Positions 39,300 through 53,200 of a stretch of 64,000 nt of DNA are shown here, piece after piece. Origin of the DNA: Cardiocondyla obscurior (taxonomy: Eukaryota; Arthropoda; Insecta; Hymenoptera; Formicidae). The stretch lies in contig NC_091878.1 of assembly GCF_019399895.1 (NCBI RefSeq), positions 4,836,001-4,900,000 on the forward strand, in the 5' to 3' direction. The notes beneath the pieces are model-generated. The model did not search any database, was not told where the DNA came from, and saw only the letters and a list, made by a program, of their open reading frames with translations. Position 1 is the stretch's first letter; the number at the start of each line of letters is the position of its first letter. The position numbers were made by a program, and so were the translations under genes.

Positions 39300-39518
39300 C
39301 GGTGTCCAGCACCGAACGGTGGTGCAGGGAAAGTACAGTGCGAAGAGTCAAACAGGCGGAATCTCAGATGGTACGTTCGACGGGTAGCTCGGCTTGATGC
39401 GGCGCCGCTAAATCACGCAAAAATCGGTGATTTTGGTGACGGAGTAGCTGTGTGGGAGCAGGAGTGGTGAAGTGCACAGTGTCAACCAGTTTCTGATTTT
39501 GAGCGCAGCGTGAGGAAG
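39300..39518 (+). other. Candidate 5' non-coding exon (possible distant first exon of ELO-6)
   Basis: This GC-richer stretch ends in GAGGAAG|GTAAGC, a strong donor at 39519. ELO-6 has a clear acceptor TTTTTAG at 50234-50240 two bases before its ATG, so it needs an upstream non-coding exon. This is the best candidate I see, implying a first intron of about 10.7 kb. There is no direct evidence linking the two. Confidence 0.25.
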
Positions 39519-42500
39519 GTAAGCGTATTTCGAAAACTATGGGGTGGAGAGCGGAACGTTTGACCGCGAGCGCGAACGATCGCTGGAGAACGATCCGAAA
39601 TTAATTTGTACAGCGAGAAATCGGGATTAACGCGTATAAACTGCAAAAAAAATTTGCACTGTATAATAAACTGCGTGTACGAATAATACCTTTGCAACAA
39701 CCTCTCGAGAGATACCAACGAAAAGATGGAAGTAATAGAATAAAACAAGATTAAAAAAAAAAAAGTTTATCCGAAAACCAGAGGCTTTTTTTCTCTTTAT
39801 TTCGTATTTTAATAAAAATATTTTACTATCGTTTATGCAATGCAACTTAATCTCTCGACTACGCACGTATCAAATATTTCAAGTAGTAAAGCAATACGTT
39901 AGTGTCCTACAAAGGATTAGACGTGAGAATTTGAGGGTAATTTGTTTGCGTTAACGTTTGCAATTATTAATAAAACGAAAAATAATTTTCTTTCAATATT
40001 GCCACATCAAATTTTAATAATATCATACGTACGTTATTTTATATTTAAAATTTTTTTTAAATATTACATTAACTTTTGATTTTAGTATTTAAATTGCCAC
40101 AAATCATATTAATATGTTGCTCTATCGAAATTAAGTGTTTAGTTTTGCACAATCATTTGGTGAAATTTTATTGCAACTGTGCAACATTTTCGCATTGTGT
40201 GTCATGCATATTTGGCAACAGGCAAGATAAATGATCTTAAGTTTAACACATTTTCAATGTAAGAAATAAATAAGCAAGTTACAATGAAACATTTATATGT
40301 TGAACTTTTTCTGAAATCCCAAATGCCAACTTTAAATCATTTCTTTTGCAACTCACGTTGCTTAATTATTTACAAGGTTTTTTGTTTTTACATCATTTTG
40401 TATATACAAGTAATATTGATAAAAATATAAAAGATATGCTAAAAATATTGAATTTTCGAAAGACTTACATTAAAGTGTTTAATTAGTGTGTGGCAAATCG
40501 TAACTTGTTAACCTATATAATGTTCAAACGCTTTAATACGAATTTATGGAAAGTTTGTAAGTAGCGATTCACCTGCGTTTCACAATCGAGACATTGCGCC
40601 GCAAGGCATACATCCGTTCAGCCGTTGCTCGTACACTAGAAACGTTACAGTTGCTTTAATTCAACGAGTCTAACCCCCGTCATTAATGTCTACACGTGTT
40701 TCAGTAGGCGTCGCGAGAAAGGGAAGACCTTTTGAACTTTAAACCGTAGAAAATTTCACTAGTTCGGCAAAAATCGTCTCAGTTATCTGAATACCGGCGC
40801 GCTCGCTTTGCATGGTCAACTACCTACCTTAATAAAACCCCCACGTACGTGTCCGGGCACATGAAATAAGATTACACAACCGCTCGAAACACGTTGTAAT
40901 ATTCGGCACAAGGTCGCTGGACCGTTTTCGAGCCAATTTCTTCACATCATGGCGTGATTTCGCGTATTCGTATTGGAAACAGTAGCGACTTTTTCAAAGC
41001 GACATCAAAGATGTTACTAATCGACACATAAAACGTTCGACAAGTTTCTACGAGGCTGAATCACGTAATTCTGAATTGATCCAACTATTAACCGCGAGTA
41101 AAATGCAGAAATAATATTAATATGTAATGTTCGCCTTTCAAGCACGAGGTAACGTGTGAGGTAATTTCAAAAAACAATAAAATGTTGAACGATTTGAAAT
41201 TCATTATTCATTTAATACGTGTAATTATTGTCTCCGTTGAATATCAATAATTAATAATAACACGCTAAATGAGGAATTATTTATTACGCATACACGCAAC
41301 GTCAGCCATGAAATAAAGGAAAAAGAGTGGAACGGCGAAAGTTTAGAAAAATGTATAAACCACTGTCCATTGATTTGATAATTATTAACTAAAATAATTT
41401 GATATTATCATTTTCCAATGTGTGACAGTAGGTACATACGTCTTGCAAACGGACGTCTAACGGATATTAACAAATTTCCGATCCTCTCTACTCACATTTC
41501 GTACTCGAAGCTTGTGTTTCTATTATAGCTTCCACTTAAAATTAAGAACAATCGCCCTCAACTACGACCATAAGTAAATGTCATAATGTAATTGCTCGTT
41601 ATACTAGTTAAAGACGCATGGTGAATATCAATTTGTTCCGCAAGAACTAGAACCTACAATTCCCCCCCCCCCTTTTTTTTTTCTTTTTTATTAGAATCTC
41701 GTTAAGACGTGACGTATGATTATTATTTAAATTCGATTAAAAACTAGATTCTTGATAATTCTCTCCTTGACAACTTCTTTGTCACTTAATAATTAATACG
41801 TGATTCTTGAATAAATTAACTCTTATACTTTGTAATAAAAATATCTCTAACGTAAGACACAAATTATCTAAGTTTATAGTAAAAATAACAGTTTTTAATT
41901 ACAAAACTTTTAAGAGTTTGGTATAAGAAAAAAATGTTAAGAATTCTTACTTGAACGCTAATGTGCTCTCTTCCAGCTCGTTAACCTTAATAGAATTCTT
42001 AAGATTTTTATTGCCTTGTTAAACTTTAGATGAGGAGATGATAAAGTAATCATTCTTAATTATGTTCTTTAACATCGTTAGTTTCCACCAAAATGAATAA
42101 CTAACGTAAAGCAGAAAGTGAAAAAAAAAAAAAAAAAAAAAAAAGAAGTACATTTCGCGTTTACTCGAGAGATTAGCGAACGATTTCATGTATGTGACAC
42201 AATACGTTTGTGCTTCGAAGATATTATACTCTAGTCAAGGCTAAGATCTCTCCAACTGCAAAATGTCGAAAGAGCGGTAACGCACCGTTGCTTTTATCCA
42301 AATCGGGGACATTAAAATACTTGAGAATTACAAATAATTACTTTTGAGTTATATTTCGGCGTAACGATAACGAAACGTTGCGTTATCGTTCAAATATTAT
42401 CTAAAATTTCCCCCCCTCCCTTTCGTATCAGTTGGCAATGGTTAACCTACGTTAATGTGCTACGTGAAAGTTAAACGTTGAACCAAAAGCTTGAAATTTC

Positions 42501-45500
42501 GATAATAAATATTCTATAAAAAATAATTTGCCCAAAAACATGTGGATTATTTTTACATTCAGACCAGAAGTATATGGCACTTGGACAAACAAAAAAAGAT
42601 TTCTCCTTCTTATTTTTTAAATTCCTTTCGATAAATTATTTTTTTGCTCCACATTTCTCTAAAACATTTACTTTCCGGTTAGCAGTAAAAACGCATCTTC
42701 TTTATAAGCGGTGCAAGACTGACGAGCACTGTGGGAAACCTTAATGCGGAGACAATATTATCCGAAAAACCTGCTTTCATGTTGGATAAAAAGCCGGGGG
42801 CGATTTTTACGTTTCAATAATCGGCACATCGATCAGCGCGTAAAATGTTAAAGCGACGAGTTGGAAAACAGCGGCGCTCTTTATAATGAACTTCCCAAAA
42901 GTGCTATTGGGAAAGAAAGTGGAGCTATGACAGCGATGCACGATAAATAGTTAAACGCGATGGCTATTACACCTCGCTACGTTCCGCGACCAAAGACAAA
43001 ACCGTGCAAAGCCATTAACTTCGATCATAAATTTCGGGGAGAGAAAAGACAGATGCACAATATTGCAAACCGCTTCGTTATCTACTTTCTTCGTGAAAAG
43101 AGAAATGTATGCCGCGGATCGTTGGATTTTTTTTTATTTTTTATTTATTATTTAAAAAATTTTTTTTTTTACGTTTCCATCAAAGAGAAATGTTCAACGC
43201 GGAAAAGCATGTAAAATAATGCGTTCAGAATAATAATAAAATAGCAGAGGACACGTGTAATTGATTTCATTCAAAGTAATTAACATTTTACAATAGAATA
43301 GAACTGCGATACCATTTTGCCAAATCAAAGTAAATCAAAATAAAAAGTAAAAAATTAAATTTCCTAAAGTATTACATTTATCTAACGTAAGTTATATGCA
43401 TATTCTAAAGACATCGTTATTTCAATAATACACATCGGTCTTAATCACCGATTACCATATGATATCTCGTCGCGAACGTCAGTATTACATCTCACAGACC
43501 TTCGGTCACCTCTAAATTTACTTCTAATTTATTTGCCACGCCGTCGTTTCGTTAAATGACCATAAATCCATGCTTCCATCTAAGCGTTTCTAAATAAATG
43601 CCGTCGTTACTCTCGTCGGACGGTGAAAACGGTTCTTAAAAGTCGATACATTTCGATCACGCAAGAACAGGCTAGTAGCACAGAGAAATTAGCGAATAAT
43701 ACCCCCATTCTTTTTGTCATGTAAGAAAGGAGTTACATGATGACGCTTAACGGATAAACCGAGAAAAAACCTGTTTTGTGATATAGGATGCTCATTTCCG
43801 GGCCGCGCGGTGTGATACTCGAGGAAGAGCGACCGCCGAAGGGGAATCAATAGCTTGAACGCCAGTGAGAGTCGTTGAGCAGTGCTCACGTTAAATCAGT
43901 GCCGTTGAAACGTGCCTCGGAGAAGAAGAAACGACACTTGGCAAATGTATAATCCGTAAATTGTATCCGAGGCAAAGTAGCAAATCGCAATTTATCATAA
44001 TTATGCACAATGTACAATAATGTGCGGCGTTACTCAAAACGCTGCATTTTTTTTTTCTCTCTCTCTCTCCTTTACGATAGTTAATTAATCATAATGAGCG
44101 TAGCAAACGACTACCATAATGCAGCAATATCCCCGAGAAGAAGTAAAACGCTATTCGTTGAAAAGAAGAAAGTAGTTAGAAAATTTATAAGCTTAACACC
44201 TAAATCTCATCGGTATTCTTAGCAAGAGCTTGTTCGATAAATTGCAATGCAAATTTTGAACGGGACAGATTTTCGGTTAGTCAAATTTGACAAAAATTAA
44301 AAAAAGAAAAGAAAGAAAAAAAAACGTAAAGTATACTCTCAAGAGGTTGATCGATCGCAGATTAAGTTAGAGGATTTACAAAAAAAAAAATGACAAATTA
44401 CAATAGAATATGATGAATATAAAGCAAAAATAAGTCGTGGCTTGAAATACGGAATCTGGTAGTAAAAAGATAAGAAAGTGGCGTTGCAATAAAAATTCAC
44501 TGACATGAAAACCATGCGAGAATCACCGAAGGCGGCGTATAACGCGTCACATTAATAGCCAATGTAGCATTACCTACTTAGCACGCTCTTCTTCGACTCT
44601 CACCGATGGTAATTCAAAGATTCAGAGATCAAAAGAAAATTGTTTGAAACACGAAAACTACGTGCTATGGCGCAGTATTCTATTAATCAAAGGGGCAATA
44701 TTATTATTATTATTATTGTTCTTTCTCCGTGCATTTGTTCTTCGAAAATCAAGTTTTATCGTAAAAAAACGACGACCACGTATATAAATCATAAACTGCA
44801 GATTGTATCAAATATCATGTGCCGTTCATGCAAATCAATATATTTCGCTCGTAGTCCTGAAATAAATTATCTTTCGATAGCAGCGATTTGATCGAACGTA
44901 AAATAACAAGCGCGATTGAAAAGCGGCGGCAAAGGTTGATTATTCGTATACGCTAGTAATTTACACATATTATCTTTATTTATTATTAGTTCACGATTTT
45001 TTAACAACGCGTAAGTAATACGTTATTGATTATGTTTTAATTGCTGCCGAAACGTAGAAAAAGGTGAAGTGACTTTATAAATAATTTTGTAAGTACATTT
45101 AGCGAACATTTGTTTGTCGAGTACTTGCGAAAGTAAACAAAAAGATAGTGGTTAGATGATGAAACCAGTCCGTGAAACACTTAGCGAAAGGTAAGAGTTG
45201 TCCTTTTGTCGCACTTATGTACCAATGCTAGCATTGATAATTTTGTACGCGCGGATGTGTTTTCTTGACACGATTGCAATCCGGTCAATATGTTACTATC
45301 GACCGCAATTTCTTAATTTACTATTTGGATAGACGAATCGCAATCGCATTCTTTTACGAAAGCCACTGAGCGCTGTCGAGCCTATACACTTGCAGCAGGT
45401 GCCGTACGATCAAATAACATGGGGGGAAAAAAAAAATCAGACCGGGATAAAATTACAAATACCCTAAATAATCTTTCGGTGTTATCTCCTTAACACGAAA

Positions 45501-48500
45501 TGATACGTGAAATATAGAAACGACTCCGAAACGGCCTGTTGAAATTCGAGACAAAAGTGACATCGCGTTCGGTTTCGGCGACGATTCGCGGTACGAGTCC
45601 TGAAAGTAAAACGACGGATTCGAACTTATTGTTGGAAGAGCGAGAGAGAATTCAAAGGGAATTGAAAGGCTGGGGTCGAAGAAAATAAAAGGAAAGAGCC
45701 GCCTCGATGAAAGACGTCCAGTTATGACAACGGCCGCGAATGACAGGCGGCAAGTATCTCGCATGCGACGTGATACACCGCACGATCCGATTGGTAATTA
45801 ACCGGACGGCGCGACCCACTTACCCACTAAACTCGAAGAGCCATCCGCCGTGCGGATGTTACCTTCGTCATCATCATCGGAATTCTCTCCCATTGAGAGA
45901 GAACGCCGCGCACCAAAGACGACACCGGCCACACAACGTTTCTCTCTTTCTCCTTGTCCTTCTTTTCGCCACCTTCACCCGATCTCACCCTCCTTATCTG
46001 GCACTCTCGCGAGACTTTCTCTATATAGCAAGTACCGTTTGATCCGACGGATCCGCGTCCGGCGCGAAGCCGAGATGAGATGTTAACGTTAGTGCGGACC
46101 GAGATTCACACGCCGGATGTTTTACGTGAAGCACGTGCCGCTGTTAACCTTGCATCGTCCAACGATAAATATCCCTGCGAGATAATCTAACTTTAAACGT
46201 ATAAGAAGGAATTAAACGTACGGCGGTTAAAACGAGATAAGAAAACGCTGACGAATCCAGAAACATATTTTTTTTTTTTTTTTTTTTTTTTATCTCCCAA
46301 GGATATCTCCCAAAGAGTTTCATTTTCCTTGTAAAAATATTATTCGCTATCTATTACTCGTCTATTAGGTTTAATCGAGTAGAAAATTGAGAACGTGGAC
46401 CGGGGTAATTTAGAAGGTGAGCGTATAGCGATGAGGCTCTCGAACGACACGAAATGCGAGGCTTACGTGTATGAATAAATATGTTAAAAATTCCAATTCT
46501 AAATGATCTTTGACAGAAGATGCATGCGTGATACTTTCACTTAAGCAATGCAAAAATATTTATAGAAACTTAGATCGTTAACCTAGATCCCGGATAAACG
46601 GTGCGGTGCGGCGATATTTTTGCGTAATTTCGACTCAACAATGACACCGTCTACGCGACGAACATTGACGTTTTAATAACGCGCATCCGGAATGGCGTAA
46701 AATCGACGCCGTGTTAAGGTTGAAACATTTCGAGGTCCGCGATATTACGGAATGCAAGGAGGCGTTTCGCGCACGATGCGCGTTTCGGGACAATGCACAC
46801 GCACGGCGCACGCAAAAGGCACGCGATCGTTGAAGAAGAAATTAAATAAAAAAAAAAAGAAAAAATAAGAATTAAAAAGAGTGGAAAAGAAAAACCGGCC
46901 TCGCTAATTCGAAGGGCCACGCAACGACATTGGGCAACCTTCAGTCGCACATTGCCGTTACTCCAGTTTTCGCGGGCCGCGGAACTGCAATATTGATTAC
47001 GTAAACTGCAGACTCTCCGCTGGCCTTAAAACGCCGGCCGCGGCGATGATCAAATCGCGGCTCGTTTAATTCTCTGGTCTACTTAGCGCCTGCTCATCCC
47101 CGCGTGTCTAAGAAAGATTTACAGTCGTGTTTCGATGCCTTTGTGCGTCGAGCGCGATGTAACTTTGATCAACCAACGCGTTACTTCCATCGGTACGATT
47201 TAACACGATTGCGCCAAGTGGTAGTCCACTGCGAACGTTTGGAGAAAGGTCGACAGTACGGCGAATTATGCAGAGCTTAAAACGATCACGTTCGAAATGC
47301 TTGAACAATTATCAAGACCTAATTATATTATTATTCGCTTCCCTAGGAGCTCTCTACGTTCGAAACTCCGTTTTCCCGAACTCTCACTAACGATTCGGTA
47401 ATTTTGATAACGTTACGTGCGAGGTGATTTTATAAAAAGTCGCGGCAGAGAGACGTCACAGTTGCGTCACGATTACGGAAATTGTCCCGTGTCAAAAATT
47501 ATAAAGATGTGTCACCTGGGCCTTCCCTTCCCTCTTTCTCTCATTCGTTGCGGACGTAATTCTCGAAACTTTCTTGTAAAAATAATAATACATGTCTCGT
47601 CAAGTTGTCACAATTACGTCATGAATACGGAAAGCATGAGCGATCGAGTGTTACAAATTGCAAAGATGTTCACGCGATGTCTCGCGACAAGTAAAAAAAA
47701 AAAAAAAGAAAGAAAGAAAAACAAAATGAAAAAAAAAGAAAAAATTGCTGAGAAAAGTCTCCGAGGGTGCTTACGTGAGGCTTAAATGGGCCGCGGAAGA
47801 GAAAACCGGCTGAGAGACGAAAACGATTTAGGCGATTACGGGCTCTTACGAGAGCGAACTGTCGCCGCGATTACACGAATCAGTTATGCGGGAAAGTTCG
47901 TGCGACTCATCGCTAATAATCGCCAAACGTGAGATCCACGAAAAGGCAATCTAACGATCGGACGACATAATGCACGTGCGGCGTGGTGCGTAAGATTATG
48001 AAATTGATTTCTTTCTTGTGATAAATGGCGTGAGTGCGTCATTCATGAATTTAACGCTGTCCATCGGCGACATAAGTGATAATGACAAGCTCTAAATCAC
48101 GACGAGTGTGTTACGACGCGGGAAAAGACCAGGGGAAAAAAAAATAACAAAAATGCTGAAACAGTCCGCGAACGATATTGAATTCTCATCTTCACGATTG
48201 CGCGAGAGGTTTATCAAAAAGAATCAAACGATCGCGAGTGGTGATTACGTGTGTATATTTACGGTAAAACTCAGTAGATAATCTTTAATGACTCCCGTTT
48301 ACTATCGTTAATCTCTCTCTACAACGCCTTTCTTTCCCGAGTGTTACAACGCAAGCAAATTACAGATGGAAAAAATAAATGAACGTTCCCGATTACTGAT
48401 ATAGTTGAACAAGCACTTAATGGCTTGATTGAAGAAAGATGTCTCCGCAAGAAGATTCAGAAAAGTAAATGAAAGTGAATCGAAATAGAACATAGCGGAA

Positions 48501-50240
48501 AAAAAAATCCAATTTGTTTCAATATACGAAACGAGAAGCAGCCGTGCATATCGATATATACACAAATTATATTTTTCTTTTATTTTTTTCTCCTTTTTTT
48601 TTATTTATACGCAATATTATGCGACTATAACGATTCGTCGATAATGTTATTTTTTATTTCACTGGCAGCCACAAAATGTAGACATTGTAAATTTCTCTCA
48701 GAGGTTTTTCTAATATATTACAATTTATAAGTAATAATAAAAACTACACCGATTATAAAACTGCTTCCAAAGTTTTATTTTAATTTTGCCAACACGTTTT
48801 TTCCTATTCTTTTTTTTTTTTTACGAGTATGTAACCTGTTCTGACACATTTATAATCACATTCCTTTACGTTAATACAGATAGGTATTAGAACTTGAGTA
48901 GCAATTTGTCGAGTGTAATATGTAATTGTAAAGAACGTAGCGCGTCTGCTGAGACTGAAGAGTCAATCTGTTAACACCCATTAGTATGCGTCACGTGTTA
49001 AAATGGTATCGTTCGACAGTCTTAAAAAGTAGCCGAGAAATCGTTAGAAATCAGCGGTTATTTCTGCGCTAAATCACACGAGTCGATTTAACTGCTAACG
49101 GTGACGCGATTTGATACAAAATTACGTGTGTTTGGTTTGCGTAAACAGCAACACGTGTAATTAGTACTTAATTTATGAAAATATACTGTATTTGAAATAA
49201 ATCTTTTTAACATTCACGCTATAATAAAACTGATAAACTTAATTCAATGTCAAAATAAATAGGAATTAAATGAATAATACTTTTGGAAACTATTTTTTTA
49301 ATAAAACATTTTTTTTCAGATATCATCTCTTTTTTTTTTTTCCTTCTTTAATATTCGTGTACTGTCAGGGATTCGTATATGCCAAGGATTACAGCAATCG
49401 GACGGGATTCCCAAACATAACTGTTTCCCAATCGCGATTTAATTGATATCGTACAACGTTGGTGAATACGACTTGTCTTTCTTCCAAGAACGTAGATATC
49501 TGGTAAAAATAAAATATATAAAAAGAGACGCGTTCGCAATATTTTAATATCAAACGCTGGCGATATTGTATTCGCAGGTCCCTGACTTCGTGGCGGTTAC
49601 TCGAAAAAGACTAAGACTGTAATTTATAAGACCGTGTAGAAAATGAGGCGAAAGACGAAAGGGAAGGAGGAGACCGGTTCACATCCGTGCATAAGTCGCA
49701 GCGAAAGCGTGATGATGATGACTCCGCGATAATGCCGGGACTTTTAAATAATGTTCACGACGAGCTTCCTGAGCCATTGCGTTGATCGAAAACTTCGATC
49801 AACGATGCGAATGACTCGTATATGTGTGATCTCGTCTGTAAGCGCAAACGGAAATAGTTATCCGGGAATCCCGTCCGATTGTAGAATTGCTAATTCCTGT
49901 GTCGATATGTAAATCTCCGACAGAAAAAAAAAAGAAAGAAAAACCCCGAGAGAAGATAAATTTCTAAAACGGATCCCGTTTTTTATCGATTAAATAAAAT
50001 ATCTCAAATTCTCATCTACTGTAGCGCGGTGAAATAAAAAGAAATATAATTCTCCGAAATATTTTACAGATATAAATATACCGGATGACTCAAACAAAAA
50101 AACCGACGATAAAAGTTATGACTAAGGCAGCCGAAAAATCAAATCGACGGCGTAACTTAATATAATAAAACATAACGGTTTTGCATCTATTACCTATAAT
50201 TTTGTACAATACTTAAAACAGTGATTTTATTAATTTTTAG
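39519..50240. other. Gene-poor region, second half, upstream of ELO-6
   Basis: No protein-coding exon was recognised. There are pure homopolymers (A24 at 42121-42144, T24 at 46268-46291), a C-then-T tract at about 41661-41683 and an ATT microsatellite at about 44699-44717. A hairpin-forming segment lies at 49771-49817. Balanced-composition stretches at about 45.5-48.3 kb contain only unrelated short frames. Confidence 0.5.
49771..49817. repeat. Stem-loop about 430 bases upstream of ELO-6
   Basis: CGTTGATCGAA (49780-49790) and TTCGATCAACG (49794-49804) form a perfect 11-bp stem with a 3-base loop. The outer parts GAGCCATT and AATGACTC extend it with one G:T-type difference and a small bulge. 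It could be a regulatory hairpin or binding-site dyad. Confidence 0.6.
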
Positions 50241-50242
50241 AA

Positions 50243-53200
50243 ATGGCGTCAGCAGCAGCGGAATTAGTTGTGGAGAGAGAGCCGGAGTTAAGGATCGAGA
50301 TGTCAGACTCGAATAGGACCTTCGTAGGTGCCCAAGGGCTAGTCAGGATGGCCTTGGATCAGTACACAGAGATTCTAACGACGGTTTCCGATCCACGTGT
50401 CAGCGACTGGCCGCTAATGGATTCACCTGTGCCGACGATCCTTATCGTGCTCCTATATCTGTACGGCGTTCTCATATTCGGCCCACGTATGATGGCGAAC
50501 AGAAAACCGTACAGACTCCGAGGAGTCTTGGTGGCGTACAACGCGTTCCAAGTCGTCTTTTCGCTAGGGATGTTATACGAGGTACAAATTTTTTCGTAAC
50601 ATTTCGAGAAAGCCAGAACTTTCAAATTATCGGATTCTGCGTTGCAGTTGAAAAGAAATATAAAATAATTTTCTAAATATATTTTTATTAACAAAAAGTT
50701 TGACGTCGCGTATCCGATTAAATAAAGCAAGAAAATTATCGTGCCTAATCTAAAACCATTAAATGTAAAGCAAAATGTCGCACAAGAGTATCGTAGATGA
50801 TACGACCGTTGGATAAGCAGGCAACGGAACGATAATTGGGAAGAAGAAACGCACGAGATAACTTGACGAAGAAGCGCACGAGTTAGAAATCCTGTAATTT
50901 ACGGAATCATGCAATCCTTGGGCGGGGAAACGTGCTCGCGGAGAATGCAAGAGTAATAGAAAGAACAAGGAGAGAAAGGATAAGAATGATAGACGCGTGT
51001 ATGGAAAAGAGAGAAAGAGAGAGTCTTGATACGACCTTCCGTGTCACCCTTGACTTTCGCCTTTCCTTACAGCCATCATTAAGTTCTTGTTAAAGCGTAC
51101 ATGACGTGCAAAGTTCACGAGCGTCGACGATCCGCCGGGATCTAAGGACTCGTCTGACGGTTGGAAGCCGGTCAGACAACTTATCGGTTTATATAGGTCA
51201 CGATGTAAGTATGCCGTTCGTATAGTGCATAATCGAGATCGAAAATGATCGGATGGGTACCTAATCGTGGGGAGGATTGCAAACTAACAAAACGAGCGGT
51301 TTCGAATGGTCCTCGTTCGCGAGATCAATCGACGGCTGACAAAGTGTGACGGTGAAAGGAGACGAAATGAATAGAATCGTTGACAAAGATCGAGGAAGAA
51401 ACCTAGAACTTTGACCTAGAACATTCGCCGTACGTATCGCATACCTAAACGCGTCTTGGTATCAAATGGAACCTGACTCCGATATATCGGAGCTAAACGC
51501 TAAAGCACCTTTATTTAATAAAATAGTTAAGAAAGATAAATGTAATAACTTTATATATCATTATCGTGTTTGTATCGGTTACACAGTTTGCATGCAGAAG
51601 TAAAAAGTAAACCCCATGACTCGTAATTATAGAGAAACTTATAATTAGAACTTAATAAGCAGATTAGTAGATTAAAGTCAATATAAACCACGTGCATGAA
51701 GTAGAAAATATACTGGATGAGCAAAATTACACTTTATTTTACTAAAACAGGACATTGCTAAGAAGAAGTTCATTTAATTACGTCGAAAACAATCGATGTA
51801 AGTAGTTTTGACAGGAAATTGGAGGTTTTAAATTAATTTCTAATTACTTTCCTATTTATTGTCGCAAATAAATTGTAAAAAATAAAAAGGGGCAATTTAA
51901 AATTCGTTGCCTCGATCATTAACTTTCATATTTCAATATGCATTTGTGTGGAACAAATTGCATGGAAGTTGATATTTTGATTAATTATTTTCAATTACTT
52001 CATTAGAATTAATTAACTTACATCTTAATTACTTATACCCGATTAAATTCATCCTTTAATTGTTTATTATAATTAATTAGTAACTCGGACTAACCGCGAA
52101 TCATAGATTCGAAATTGAGGCAAAATTGAGTTATAGATAATAGGCAATAAAATTTAATTATGCACGTGTCCGTCTATCGACCGAATATCAATATTTCTAT
52201 AAAAATGCGATTATTATAAAAATTGGCTCTGTAATTTCTTCAAGCCAAATTTGCAAAAAAATATTTAACATAATACCGTAAACTCAGATATGATATATCA
52301 AAATGAATCAGGTATCGATTAACTTTCCGGTTAAAAAAAAAATTAAAATACAATTCAAAAAAGAAAATTTTGTTATACGCGTTCCATTATCAAACTCATA
52401 ACTAAGGAATTTATCACCACGAATTTTTCTATTTTCTTACAAGGTTTAATATTATCACGACGTTACTGCTCAGAAACTAATTAGTTTTCTCTGTTAAAAA
52501 AAAAATCTTAAACAAGAGAAAGAAAAAAAAAATGTATAAAGATTACAGCATTTCCCAATAATCGAGTCCCTAAATCGTTATTTAATCAATCTGTGCACTT
52601 TTACACTTGTTGCATTATCAGCTAAACATCCTGTTTTCGACTTTCCAGAAAGTACTAAATCTCGTTTGCTCCACTCCCACTGTGCACGATCGAGAAAAGA
52701 CAACGTAAAACTTCGTGCGGAAAACAAGAAACAAATTTTTATACGCCACGGAATGGATAATGAACGATTGCATCCGCGCGAAAGTGCACTTTACAGAAGT
52801 GACTAACCGCAATAACTGCCGCTTCTGTTAGAGAGTCGGTCAAGAAAGCTTTTTATATACGCAAAATGGCACAGCTTTTACAAGATGATTCTGTCTGTTC
52901 AGTTACTCTATAGTACCGATTCGCTTTGAAACGTAAAATCGTGATAGCTTATCTTGAATAATCGTAAACTACCGTTGTCGAATACGATCACGATGATGCA
53001 ACATCTATCTTAAAAAGCTTATTTCGGTTTAATTAAATTTTATTTCAAAAATACAAATTTATTTTTAAAAATATGAGAATACCTTAACAATCTTTCTTTT
53101 TCCGTCAAAGTTATTTTTCAACTTTTTTTTCACATAATTAGATATTGAGTAACATTATTCAAATTCGTTTATTTTTAATTAAAAAATGACATGAAATTTA

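Noticed and set aside
45740..46086. Two overlapping + strand frames in a balanced-composition stretch
   Set aside because: Neither has a recognisable domain, they overlap in different frames, and no splice context ties them to a gene.
47417..47785. 122-codon + strand frame ending in poly-Lys
   Set aside because: The C-terminal part is translated poly-A/GA sequence and the rest resembles no known protein. It was not supported as a gene.
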